A stretch of 47,138 bases of DNA from JBFXEO01 sp050180015 (GTDB lineage: Bacteria; Bacteroidota; Bacteroidia; Bacteroidales; Tenuifilaceae): positions 1 to 47,138 of the forward strand of contig JBFXEO010000002.1 in the NCBI GenBank assembly GCA_050180015.1, read 5' to 3'. Below are positions 8,368-15,514 of this stretch, piece by piece. How positions within the stretch are numbered: position 1 is the first letter of the stretch; each line of letters begins with the position of its first letter. A program made the translations under genes and the position numbers. The notes under the pieces are model-generated. The model worked only from the letters and a program-made list of their open reading frames with translations, had not been told where the DNA came from and ran no database searches.

Positions 8368-9195
8368 TCAGTAAAAAATGTCCTTTCGGGTTTTCCAGTA
8401 TTTTATAAGGAAGTACCCAAAGATCATCCCGCCCAGGTGGGCAAAATGGGCAATATTGCTACCTGGTTGCGTTAACCCAAGCATTAGCTCCAGCCCACCG
8501 TAAATTATCACCATCCATTTGGCCTTTATGGGGATTGGGGGGATTAACAGCATGAGTATGGTGTTTGGGAAAAGCATCCCAAATGCCAGCAAAACTCCAT
8601 AAACAGCACCCGATGCTCCAACCGTTGGAATGCTGAGTTGCAGCTGTAAAAGCTGGCGGGTATAATCGGTTGCCTGATCGATAAGTACCGGGCTGTTTGG
8701 CGATAGGAACCACTTGTCCAGAAATTTCACGTACACCTGATCGTAATATTCCGGAAAATGTTTCGTAACAAATGCGGCAAATACCTGTGGTGATGGGGTG
8801 TTAAGCATTGCAATGGCATCGGATTGGATTGATGCAAAGTGCAGGTAGTTTACCAGTAGATGTATGCCAGCCGCTCCCAAACCGGTTATGAGGTAGTAAA
8901 CCAAAAAGCGTTTTCCGCCCCAAACCTGTTCTAAAACCCGGCCGAACATCCATAGCGCAAACATGTTGAAAAACAGGTGGGCAAGGCCCCCGTGCATAAA
9001 CATGTGCGTTACAAGCTGGTATGGTCTAAAATTCGGAGAGTTTGGTGCATATAATCCGAGAATCGCGTTTAAATCAACTCCTATCGATTTTTCCACTATC
9101 CAGTTAGCCAGTAGCATTACCGCGTTAATCAGAATCAAATTTTTCACTACTGGCGGAACACTGTTGTAAAATCCTCTGTTACTAGTATAATCCAT
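8368..9195 (-). CDS. Rhomboid family intramembrane serine protease
   Basis: A 275-aa rhomboid. The catalytic serine is S195 in the canonical GASGAVYG and the histidine is H253 in IAHFAHLGGMIFG. The HMFMHGGLAHLFFNMFALWMFG segment (about 64-85) gives the oxyanion-hole His and Asn. A long extra-membrane insertion (about 118-190), rich in polar residues and lying between the L1 region and the catalytic helix, is larger than in GlpG. ATG 9195 was chosen; an in-frame TTG 18 nt upstream is possible but weaker. The gene is 45 nt downstream of mutL on the same strand and probably shares its transcript. It is a second, diverged paralogue of the rhomboid at 7341-8222, and this pairing next to mutL is common in Bacteroidota. 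Confidence 0.92.
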   Translation of the reverse strand: MDYTSNRGFYNSVPPVVKNLILINAVMLLANWIVEKSIGVDLNAILGLYAPNSPNFRPYQLVTHMFMHGGLAHLFFNMFALWMFGRVLEQVWGGKRFLVYYLITGLGAAGIHLLVNYLHFASIQSDAIAMLNTPSPQVFAAFVTKHFPEYYDQVYVKFLDKWFLSPNSPVLIDQATDYTRQLLQLQLSIPTVGASGAVYGVLLAFGMLFPNTILMLLIPPIPIKAKWMVIIYGGLELMLGLTQPGSNIAHFAHLGGMIFGYFLIKYWKTRKDIFY

Positions 9196-9240
9196 GTTTT
9201 TGTATTGATTCAAAATTAAACAACTTAAAGCACTAAAGGT

Positions 9241-11082
9241 TTAATTGAACTTTTTTTCCAGTTCGTTCATTTCAACTATTACTATTATTTTTTTACCATC
9301 AGGCGAATAGTTTGGCTGGCTACATGCAAAAAGTTTATCAACCAATTCCTGCATTTCTAGGGCGGTTAAACTTCGGCCATACCCAACTGACGCAGCCTTG
9401 GCCATTGATGCTGCAATTCTATGCTTGGAATCGTCCAGCAGGAGAGCTTGGCTTCCCTTGATCTCGGCAAGTAAATCATCTATAAGTTTTACGGGATCGG
9501 TGCTTTTAATGTTGGCAGGCAGGCTGTTAACTCCAACGGTGTTGTGTCCCAGATTGCTGATCTCCAACCCGAGGTGCGAGAGTTGCTCCTGATTATCGGT
9601 AATCAGGGTAAAGTCCTGCGCGCTGAGCTCCAATGTTTTTGGGTATAATTCACGCTGGGCAACGCCATGTTCCGTACTTGGGCTGTTGATATATTGCTCA
9701 AAGAGAATTCGTTCGTGGGCTCTTTTCTGATCAATCATCATAATGCCCGATTTAACGGCGGTTAAAATGTATTTTCCCTTTACTTGGTAAAATTTTGACG
9801 TTGGTTCGGCAGGTATTTCCTCGAACCCTTTCGAAAGGTAAGTTTGAATGGTGAACTGTTTGACGTCGTTACCTATTTGCGGCTTATCGTTGTACAGCTG
9901 CTCCCAGCCTTCGGCCTGTTTGAATTTTTGCGACGGGACTCCGGATTCCTTTTCAGAGAACCTACCCCCCTCGTCTTCAAAAGGGTTAAAGCCTGGGTTT
10001 ATTTCAATTTCGGGAATAATAACTGGTGCGTTTTTCGGGAAGAAGGGTATGCTAAATCCGGGATCATTATCAAAATCGATGGATGGAACAATGGCAAATT
10101 TTCCGAGGGTTTCCTTAACGGCAGCGTGCAGAATCTGCCATATCATCCTTTCATCTTCAAATTTAATTTCGGTTTTTGTTGGATGAATATTAATGTCAAT
10201 TGTTTTTGGATCAATATCAAGGTAGATGAAGTAGGCCGGAATACTATCGGGTGGTAACAGCCGGTTATAGGCATTCATAACGGCACGGTTCAGGAACGGG
10301 TTTTTCATGTAACGGCCGTTGACAAAGAAGAATTGTTCCCCGGGGCTTTTCTTTGCACCTTCGGGTTTGCCAATAAAACCATTGATGTTAACCACGGTGG
10401 TTTGGGTAGAGCAATCGAGCAGCTGTGAGTTGATTGTTTTGCCGAACAGGCCAACTATCCGTTGCTTTAGCACCGTGGCAGGGAGGTGGTAAATGCCGGC
10501 GCCGTTGTGCGTTAAACTCATGGCTATTTCCGGGTAGGCCAGTGCAACCCGTTGAAATTCCGTGATGGTATGCTTTAGTTCAACCGATGTTCCCTTGAGA
10601 AATTTCCTTCGGGCAGGAATGTTGAAAAAAAGATTTTTTACCGTGAAGTTTGTTCCAGGCCCACAGTTAACGGGTTGTTGTGCTATAAATTCCGACCCGT
10701 TTATTTGAATTTGTGTTCCAAGTTCATCGGTTATTTTTCTTGTGCGGAGTTCTACCTCGGCCACCGCTGCAATTGAGGCTAACGCTTCACCCCTGAATCC
10801 CATTGTCCGAATATCGAATAGGTCTGCCGCCTCACGGATTTTAGATGTGGCATGACGCTCAAAGCTGAGCCGCGCGTCGGTTGCGGACATACCACAACCA
10901 TCGTCAATTACCTGAATGGATGCCTTCCCGCCATCTTTAACAATCAGCTGGATATTTTTGCTGGCTGCATCAACGGAGTTTTCCATCAATTCTTTTACGA
11001 CCGATGCCGGACGTTGCACAACCTCGCCGGCTGCAATCTGATTGGCCACTGAATCGGGTAAAAGTTGAATTATATCGGGCAT
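9241..11082 (-). CDS. mutL: DNA mismatch repair protein MutL
   Basis: A 613-aa MutL. The N-terminal GHKL ATPase has the motifs IAAGEVVQRPASVVKELMEN (about 16-35), DDGCGM (60-65) and the ATP lid TMGFRGEALASI (93-104), then the transducer domain to about residue 335. A poorly conserved linker (340-410) precedes the C-terminal dimerisation domain. The endonuclease motif region reads DQKRAHERILFE (451-462); the usual form is DQHA(x)2E(x)4E, so the His is Lys and the next Ala is Arg here. A degenerate CPHGRP-type site is at CSQPNYSPDGKK near the C-terminus. MutL links MutS recognition of mismatches to strand excision. ATG 11082 is 12 nt downstream of the small membrane protein gene, suggesting one transcript. 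Confidence 0.97.
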   Translation of the reverse strand: MPDIIQLLPDSVANQIAAGEVVQRPASVVKELMENSVDAASKNIQLIVKDGGKASIQVIDDGCGMSATDARLSFERHATSKIREAADLFDIRTMGFRGEALASIAAVAEVELRTRKITDELGTQIQINGSEFIAQQPVNCGPGTNFTVKNLFFNIPARRKFLKGTSVELKHTITEFQRVALAYPEIAMSLTHNGAGIYHLPATVLKQRIVGLFGKTINSQLLDCSTQTTVVNINGFIGKPEGAKKSPGEQFFFVNGRYMKNPFLNRAVMNAYNRLLPPDSIPAYFIYLDIDPKTIDINIHPTKTEIKFEDERMIWQILHAAVKETLGKFAIVPSIDFDNDPGFSIPFFPKNAPVIIPEIEINPGFNPFEDEGGRFSEKESGVPSQKFKQAEGWEQLYNDKPQIGNDVKQFTIQTYLSKGFEEIPAEPTSKFYQVKGKYILTAVKSGIMMIDQKRAHERILFEQYINSPSTEHGVAQRELYPKTLELSAQDFTLITDNQEQLSHLGLEISNLGHNTVGVNSLPANIKSTDPVKLIDDLLAEIKGSQALLLDDSKHRIAASMAKAASVGYGRSLTALEMQELVDKLFACSQPNYSPDGKKIIVIVEMNELEKKFN

Positions 11083-11094
11083 CAGAAATTAAGA

Positions 11095-11373
11095 TTACCG
11101 ATAGAAAATCATATAGGCAGCTAAAAGCAGGGCCATGAGAATAAACAGAAACAGAAGTGTTGATTGCCTGCTCTGTGGTTTTTTTTTGATATAGCTGCTG
11201 CGGAATTGTCCTTTTATATTCGGGCTGTAGGGCTTATCTTCACTGTTGATACCTAACCCCTTTCTGATCCTCGCCTCACGCTCCTTCATTTCCTCTTTCA
11301 TCTCATTGTAATAAATGGGATGATAGTTAAATCCTTTTGGTCTAGTAGCTTTCAGAAATGAAAAAATTGCCAT
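11095..11373 (-). CDS. Small membrane protein conserved upstream of mutL in Bacteroidota
   Basis: A 92-aa protein starting MAIFSFLKATRPKGFNYHPI. A basic N-terminus with the motif FNYHPIYYN is followed by a charged helix (EMKEEMKEREARIRKGLG) and one C-terminal membrane segment (about 72-91, LLFLFILMALLLAAYMIF). Similar short proteins precede mutL in many Bacteroidota; some records carry the misleading name riboflavin synthase subunit beta, but nothing of that enzyme is visible here. The function is unknown. ATG 11373 was preferred over the in-frame ATG 18 nt upstream because the family begins at this hydrophobic motif. It is the first gene of the mutL unit, directly beside the hairpin-rich element upstream. 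Confidence 0.7.
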   Translation of the reverse strand: MAIFSFLKATRPKGFNYHPIYYNEMKEEMKEREARIRKGLGINSEDKPYSPNIKGQFRSSYIKKKPQSRQSTLLFLFILMALLLAAYMIFYR

Positions 11374-11421
11374 GGCCTGCTGTGTTTTCAACTTTTCAAA
11401 GATACTGAATTTATTGATTTA

Positions 11422-11442
11422 TTGAGAACCTGTTTAAATTTT
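11422..11442. repeat. Left terminal inverted repeat of the hairpin-rich element
   Basis: A 21-nt end, inverted relative to 12244-12264 with mismatches at positions 3 and 7. Its core CCTGTTTAAATTTT is identical in both ends. TA precedes it. Confidence 0.6.
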
Positions 11443-11615
11443 CTTTACCATCGTTGCTGTAGAGGCAGGTAATACACGGGGTACAGGAGATGCTACTCCG
11501 TGTTACCCGCAGGCAAACTTTCCGCTTGCGCCTGTAGTTCAAAATCCCTTCTACGCATTGCCACCGGCTACCGGCTAGATTTGCCTGCTTATCAGATTTG
11601 AAGGTTTGAGCTGCT

Positions 11616-11664
11616 AATCCATACCCTCTTTTCTATCCACGCAGAATCTAAACAGGCCCTGAAT
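11616..11664. repeat. 49-nt direct repeat, copy 1
   Basis: This 49-nt stretch, beginning AATCCATACCCTCTTTTCTA, recurs at 12217-12265 in the same orientation with 5 differences. Its end (AAACAGGCCCTGAAT) is a diverged copy of the right terminus of the element, so the element contains an internal terminus. That suggests a nested or partly duplicated structure. Confidence 0.75.
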
Positions 11665-11684
11665 GGCAAGCGGGTAAAGCCATA

Positions 11685-11711
11685 CCTGTCGGGGTTTAAA
11701 ACCCTGTCAGG
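11685..11711. repeat. Palindromic repeat, copy 1 (CCTGTCGGGGTTT / AAACCCTGTCAGG)
   Basis: Two 13-nt arms (11685-11697 and 11699-11711) around one central base, with two mismatches. The right arm is identical to that of the palindrome at 12078-12108, and a related palindrome with the core CCTGnCAGGG lies far away at 44168-44197. Confidence 0.7.
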
Positions 11712-11732
11712 GGGTTCCCGGTATAGGTGCAA

Positions 11733-11970
11733 GGGGGTACTTGGGAAGTACCCCCTCCCTCCTCCGAAGTACCCCCTCCCTCTCCGGGAGTACCCCATCG
11801 TACCGTTTTGACACGACGGGGTATCGTTTTAATGGGCTGCCGCATCAAAACGGTACGACGATCTGTCAGATTGACGCATCGTCGTACCGAAACGGTGGGC
11901 CCGCCTGTCAGTTCGACGCGATGGCCTATCCATTCGATGGGCTCGCGCGTCGATTCGACGGGCCATCGCG
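11733..11970. other. Cluster of perfect hairpins and short tandem repeats
   Basis: Perfect inverted repeats: GGGGGTACTT/AAGTACCCCC at 11733-11742 and 11746-11755 (loop 3); a 12-bp pair at 11800-11811 and 11845-11856; a 12-bp pair at 11851-11862 and 11878-11889; a 10-bp pair CGCGATGGCC/GGCCATCGCG at 11917-11926 and 11961-11970. The second and third pairs share 11851-11856 and so exclude each other. A tandem unit GAAGTACCCCCTCCCTC occurs at 11745 and 11766 with a partial third at 11786. The reading frames through this stretch are by-products of the repeats. Function unknown. Confidence 0.65.
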
Positions 11971-12077
11971 TTAAAACGATGCGGTGCCCCCTCCCTGATG
12001 CGGGGGCGGTGTTACATTGCCGCCTCCCGGCAGGGGGTGGAATCCCCCCGGGCAGCGGGGAGGCAGGTTGGCCTTAC

Positions 12078-12108
12078 CCCCTGACAGGGTTTAAAACCCT
12101 GTCAGGGG
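12078..12108. repeat. Perfect palindromic repeat, copy 2 (15-bp arms)
   Basis: CCCCTGACAGGGTTT at 12078-12092 is followed by one base and its exact reverse complement at 12094-12108. It is the cleaner copy of the palindrome at 11685-11711, so the two bracket most of the GC-rich core. Confidence 0.75.
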
Positions 12109-12216
12109 ATGAATAGGATAGGGAGCAGGGGAAATTGGCCATTGGCGGGGCAACCCCTCACTACTTTTTCGGATTTGGTTGTTTGAGCAAGCTCAGAACG
12201 TTTTGCCTGAAAAGCG

Positions 12217-12265
12217 AATCCGTAACCTCTTTTCTATCCACGCAAAATTTAAACAGGCTCTGAAT
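12217..12265. repeat. 49-nt direct repeat, copy 2
   Basis: Second copy of the repeat at 11616-11664 (5 differences in 49). Its last 21 nt before base 12265 form the right terminal inverted repeat of the element. Confidence 0.75.
12244..12264. repeat. Right terminal inverted repeat of the hairpin-rich element
   Basis: AAAATTTAAACAGGCTCTGA plus A, inverted relative to 11422-11442 (19 of 21 identical). TA follows at 12265-12266. Confidence 0.6.
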
Positions 12266-12560
12266 ACTTAATGTTGTTTAAAATTATATATTCCATTAAT
12301 ATGCTGAATATTTCTGTAATTGTTTTTTATGTTAAATTCTGCTGCTGAATAATGTACTGTAAGCTGTACGGTTTTTTATAATTTGTACTATTTAAGGGGT
12401 GAATGAATTGATAAAAAACACACGTTGAAAATGTTGGTAATACTTGATAGTATGGCTACTTTAAACGGATGAATATAAAAAGCCCGGCATGGGTTTTAGT
12501 TGGAGTATATAAGTTCTTCGTATTTTCTGTAAATTAGCATTAGCAATTAATTTTACCAGT
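12265..12560. other. AT-rich leader of yifB, no gene seen
   Basis: This stretch is AT-rich, unlike the GC-rich element before it. No reading frame of note, clear consensus promoter or hairpin is visible. It presumably carries the promoter of the ATPase gene starting at 12561, but no site could be pinned down. Confidence 0.5.
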
Positions 12561-14099
12561 ATGTTAGTTAAAACTTACGGTAGTGCCGTTCATGGCATTA
12601 AGGCAACAACAATTACCATTGAAGTTAGCGTATCGCAGGGAATCAATTTCTTCCTGGTTGGACTGCCCGATAGCGCGGTAAAGGAAAGCCAGCAGCGAAT
12701 TACTTCGGCACTGGAAACCAACGGGTTCAAATTCCCTAAAAAGCGTGTGGTTATCAACATGGCCCCTGCCGATATTCGTAAGGAGGGTGCCGCTTACGAT
12801 TTGCCGCTGGCGGTTGGGATTCTTGCAGCATCGGAGCAGGTGAGTGGCGAGATGCTTTCAGAGTATGTTATTATGGGGGAACTTTCGCTCGATGGTTCTG
12901 TCCAGCCGGTTAAGGGAGTTCTGCCAATTGCCGTTCAGGCACGGGAGGAGGGTTTTAAAGGATTCATCGTGCCCAGGCAAAATGCCCGCGAGGCTGCTGT
13001 TGTAAATAACCTAGATGTTTACGGCATAGAGTCGATTAAGGAGGTTGCCGATTTTTTCAACGGGAAGAGTAGCCTTAAGCCCACGGTGGTGAATACCCGC
13101 GATGAGTTCTTTGCCCATGCAAATTCCTACGAAGTTGATTTTGCCGATGTAAAGGGACAGGAGAACGTGAAGCGCGCATTGGAGGTTGCCGCTGCCGGAG
13201 GCCATAACATAATTATGATTGGCCCTCCCGGTGCAGGGAAAACCATGCTGGCGAAAAGGTTACCAACCATTATTCCACCGTTAACTTTACGCGAGGCGTT
13301 GGAAACAACAAAGATTCATTCCGTTGCTGGTAAAATTGATAGGGAAACCTCCCTTATGACCCGTAGGCCTTACAGGGCACCGCATCACACTATTTCTGAT
13401 GTTGCGTTAGTTGGAGGCGGCCAATTTCCCCAACCGGGAGAAATCTCACTTGCCCATAACGGTGTACTTTTCTTGGACGAGTTGCCCGAGTTTAAGCGAA
13501 CGGTGCTTGAGGTTATGCGTCAGCCGCTGGAGGATAGGGTTATTACCATTTCGCGGGCAAAATTTTCGGTTGAGTATCCTGCCAGTTTTATGCTGGTTGC
13601 ATCCATGAATCCCTGTCCGTGCGGTTACTACAATCATCCTGAGAAGGAATGCGTTTGCTCCCCGGGCGTTGTCCAGAAATATCTAAACAAGATTTCAGGA
13701 CCATTGCTCGATAGGATTGATATTCATGTTGAGGTTATTCCCGTTCCGTTCGATAAGCTTGCTGGTGCGCCTCCAGCAGAAAGTAGCGATACCATTCGCC
13801 AACGAGTTGTTCGGGCGCGACAAATTCAGGAGGAGCGCTTTGTTGAGTGGAAGGGGATTTACTGCAACGCTCAAATGTCGTCGAAGTTGATTAGAAAATT
13901 CTGCCAGATTGACGATGCTGGAAATGCGCTGCTGAAAACCGCCATGGAAAGGCTTGGTTTATCGGCAAGAGCTTACGATAGAATTTTGAAAGTATCCAGG
14001 ACCATTGCCGATTTGGACGGCTCGTTATCAATCCAGACGCAATATATTGCCGAGGCCATTCAGTATCGCAGCTTGGATCGGGAGAATTGGGCTGGTTAG
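12561..14099 (+). CDS. yifB: YifB/ComM family Mg-chelatase-like AAA+ ATPase
   Basis: A 512-aa protein of the usual length for the family. The N-terminal ChlI-like domain (about 1-170) begins MLVKTYGSAVHGIKATTITI and includes FFLVGLPDSAVKESQQRI. The AAA+ domain has Walker A GPPGAGKT (221-228), Walker B VLFLDELPEF (about 302-311) and ASMNPCPCGYY with the four-cysteine stretch that follows. The C-terminal Mg_chelatase_C region contains SARAYDRILKVSRTIADL. The Vibrio and Haemophilus homologue ComM is a hexameric helicase that promotes branch migration during natural transformation; whether this organism is competent is unknown. The protein is cytoplasmic. The stop codon is one base from the stop of the convergent minus-strand gene. 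Confidence 0.95.
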   Translation: MLVKTYGSAVHGIKATTITIEVSVSQGINFFLVGLPDSAVKESQQRITSALETNGFKFPKKRVVINMAPADIRKEGAAYDLPLAVGILAASEQVSGEMLSEYVIMGELSLDGSVQPVKGVLPIAVQAREEGFKGFIVPRQNAREAAVVNNLDVYGIESIKEVADFFNGKSSLKPTVVNTRDEFFAHANSYEVDFADVKGQENVKRALEVAAAGGHNIIMIGPPGAGKTMLAKRLPTIIPPLTLREALETTKIHSVAGKIDRETSLMTRRPYRAPHHTISDVALVGGGQFPQPGEISLAHNGVLFLDELPEFKRTVLEVMRQPLEDRVITISRAKFSVEYPASFMLVASMNPCPCGYYNHPEKECVCSPGVVQKYLNKISGPLLDRIDIHVEVIPVPFDKLAGAPPAESSDTIRQRVVRARQIQEERFVEWKGIYCNAQMSSKLIRKFCQIDDAGNALLKTAMERLGLSARAYDRILKVSRTIADLDGSLSIQTQYIAEAIQYRSLDRENWAG

Positions 14100-14100
14100 C

Positions 14101-14925
14101 TTACTTAATCCAACTTTTGCGAATCAGCGTGTAGGTGAACTCGTTGTCCCATTCCGCAATGGCCTTTTTACAAAGGCCGATAAACTCGTTGTACTCAGTA
14201 ATTCGTGCGAATACCTGACAGCCAGCTGACCAGTTGTTTACAAATACCGACTCGCCAGTTGGCGATGATCGGTGTATGTTAATCCCAAAAAATCCCGTTT
14301 GCTCTTTGCCCGAGGCAAAGTCTAATTTTCCATCCCTGTTGAAATCACGGATTACCGTAAGGGGCTGGGATTGAACCAACGCTTCGTATTTTCCTTGATG
14401 TTTTCCAAGCCGGTAGGCTTTCGAGTATTGTCCTTCCTTTAAAATTGCAGTTCCTGCCTCGCCAATGGGATCGGTAAGATAGCTGAGCCCCGGATCGGTG
14501 GTAATCTTGTACTTTTTCAGTGTCCATTTATTCTCAAATCGCCAGAAAACCCACATCTCATCGTCGAACTTGTTGGGTTCGGCATCATCGTTGCGTAACC
14601 CAACAATGTTGAGGTTGTAGTTTTTTGTGTCGTCCCTAAGAACTTGGTGGTTTAATCTATCCAGCGTGCTGCATATCTTCTTAACATCATCGGGGACAAC
14701 CTCAACAGGCCCAGTGGCTTTTACCTCTTGTGGTGCAGATAATTTCTGATGTAGAGGAAGGGTTTTATTACGTTCCTTAATCTCTCCCAAATCAAAAAGG
14801 TTAAGCCGATTTGCGGCATCCATTACGCTCTCTCCGGGTTGGGTTACAAACCTATTGCTGTTCGATTTAAGGATATCCCGAAGTGAGCCTGGGGGAATAT
14901 AGCCGTCAATACCCTTTACTGGCAT
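14101..14925 (-). CDS. Protein with L,D-transpeptidase-like H...SxGC motif, last gene of the DUF2589 cluster
   Basis: A 274-aa protein that I do not recognise as a named family. The C-terminal part has GINIHRSSPTGESVFVNNWS followed by AGCQVF: H218, then S233 and C236, the spacing and form of the YkuD-type L,D-transpeptidase signature (H, about 15 residues, SxGC). A DFNRDGKLDF loop (194-203) resembles an EF-hand-type Ca-binding loop. The N-terminal 100 residues contain RFVTQPGESVMDAANRLNLF, weakly like a peptidoglycan-binding or LysM-like segment. No signal peptide or membrane segment is seen, which is odd for a wall enzyme and suggests a special export route or a different role. It starts 5 nt after the preceding gene and is the last of the unit. 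A cysteine hydrolase acting on another substrate is an alternative. Confidence 0.6.
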   Translation of the reverse strand: MPVKGIDGYIPPGSLRDILKSNSNRFVTQPGESVMDAANRLNLFDLGEIKERNKTLPLHQKLSAPQEVKATGPVEVVPDDVKKICSTLDRLNHQVLRDDTKNYNLNIVGLRNDDAEPNKFDDEMWVFWRFENKWTLKKYKITTDPGLSYLTDPIGEAGTAILKEGQYSKAYRLGKHQGKYEALVQSQPLTVIRDFNRDGKLDFASGKEQTGFFGINIHRSSPTGESVFVNNWSAGCQVFARITEYNEFIGLCKKAIAEWDNEFTYTLIRKSWIK

Positions 14926-14929
14926 GGCT

Positions 14930-15397
14930 TTACAGTTTTACTTCATTTAACAAATCCTTGGTGACACTATCTGTTGGTTTGTACTCTGCTTTCACAGTCC
15001 CATTTTCGAACCGTTTTACGTTGATTTCGAAATGCATGGAATCCTTGTCGTTGGGTGTAGCAATGTCAAAAATGGTTGGCGAGTGGAGCGATAAACCATT
15101 TTTCCCACGTAGTACACTGAAGGCGAGTTTTATACGCTGGAAAAACCTTTTTGAATGTGGTTTGATATGAAACGAAAGTTTGACCTCGTTCAAACACAGG
15201 TATCGCCTTTCGGCAAATCCGATGTGAATATCGGGATTGACCAGATTTCCCTGTGGCCGATACTCCCCAAATTTTCGCCAGGCATCAACCTGGGCCTGGT
15301 GCATGCTCATATCCGCTTTAATAACTTCCTGTAGGATATGGGCAGCCAAACCGTTTACTTGCTCTTTCGCCAGAAAATCTTCTTTATTTTCCTCCAT
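14930..15397 (-). CDS. Uncharacterised beta-rich protein of the DUF2589 cluster
   Basis: A 155-aa protein, not recognised. It begins with an acidic head, then an amphipathic helix (VNGLAAHILQEVIKADMSMH, about residues 14-33), then beta-type segments CLNEVKLSFHIKPHS (about 68-82) and SMHFEINVKRFENGTVKAEY (about 119-138). This order (helix, strand pair, late strand) parallels the two DUF2589 proteins upstream, although the family's closing P-x-GL(D/E)K helix is absent. It may be a diverged, shortened paralogue; that is inference. No signal peptide is seen. The gene lies 5 nt before the transpeptidase-like gene, and its 5' end overlaps a small ORF (15355-15486) in another frame. Confidence 0.6.
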   Translation of the reverse strand: MEENKEDFLAKEQVNGLAAHILQEVIKADMSMHQAQVDAWRKFGEYRPQGNLVNPDIHIGFAERRYLCLNEVKLSFHIKPHSKRFFQRIKLAFSVLRGKNGLSLHSPTIFDIATPNDKDSMHFEINVKRFENGTVKAEYKPTDSVTKDLLNEVKL

Positions 15398-15486
15398 ATA
15401 GAATAAATTATCTCAGGATGCTCCTGTACAATGGGCCATTTCATCCATTTGAAGCCCCTATCAAATTTCATTTCGGGAACTTCCAC
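15355..15486 (-). CDS. Small basic, Trp-rich ORF between DUF2589 and the 155-aa gene
   Basis: The gap between the DUF2589 stop (15515) and the ATG at 15397 is not empty on the minus strand. An open frame runs to a TAA at 15355-15357 and encodes MKFDRGFKWMKWPIVQEHPE followed by IIYSIWRKIKKIFWRKSK. Starts could be ATG 15471 (38 aa) or GTG 15486 (43 aa), and the frame stays open further upstream. Four Trp and eleven Lys/Arg in 38 residues, with a basic aromatic C-terminus, look like a small membrane-surface-binding or chaperone-like protein rather than random sequence. It overlaps the 155-aa gene by 43 nt in another frame. Whether it is translated is unknown. Confidence 0.4.
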   Translation of the reverse strand: MEVPEMKFDRGFKWMKWPIVQEHPEIIYSIWRKIKKIFWRKSK

Positions 15487-15514
15487 GCCGACTATCTTTA
15501 CTTGAACTTTTATG

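Larger units (their letters stand above)
11422..12264. mobile_element. Non-coding, hairpin-rich MITE-like element with 21-bp terminal inverted repeats
   Basis: The ends are inverted copies: 11422-11442 reads TTGAGAACCTGTTTAAATTT plus T, and the reverse complement of 12244-12264 matches it at 19 of 21 positions. Each end is flanked by the dinucleotide TA (11420-11421 and 12265-12266), as expected of a TA target duplication. The interior is much richer in G+C than the AT-rich flanks and is filled with perfect hairpins. No credible gene is present, so it cannot move by itself; a MITE mobilised by a related transposase is one explanation. Alternatives are a structured non-coding RNA gene or a pile-up of palindromic repeats. 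It sits between the divergent mutL unit and yifB. The boundaries are seen in the sequence; the mobile nature is inferred. Confidence 0.5.

Noticed and set aside
11592..12116. Reading frames of 68, 129 and 77 codons inside the hairpin-rich element
   Set aside because: Their repetitive Pro/Ser/Arg-rich translations follow directly from the tandem and inverted repeats, several frames overlap there, and none has a recognisable domain or start context.
11422..12264. CRISPR array
   Set aside because: The repeats are not regularly spaced, spacers are not of uniform length, and no cas gene is present in the window.
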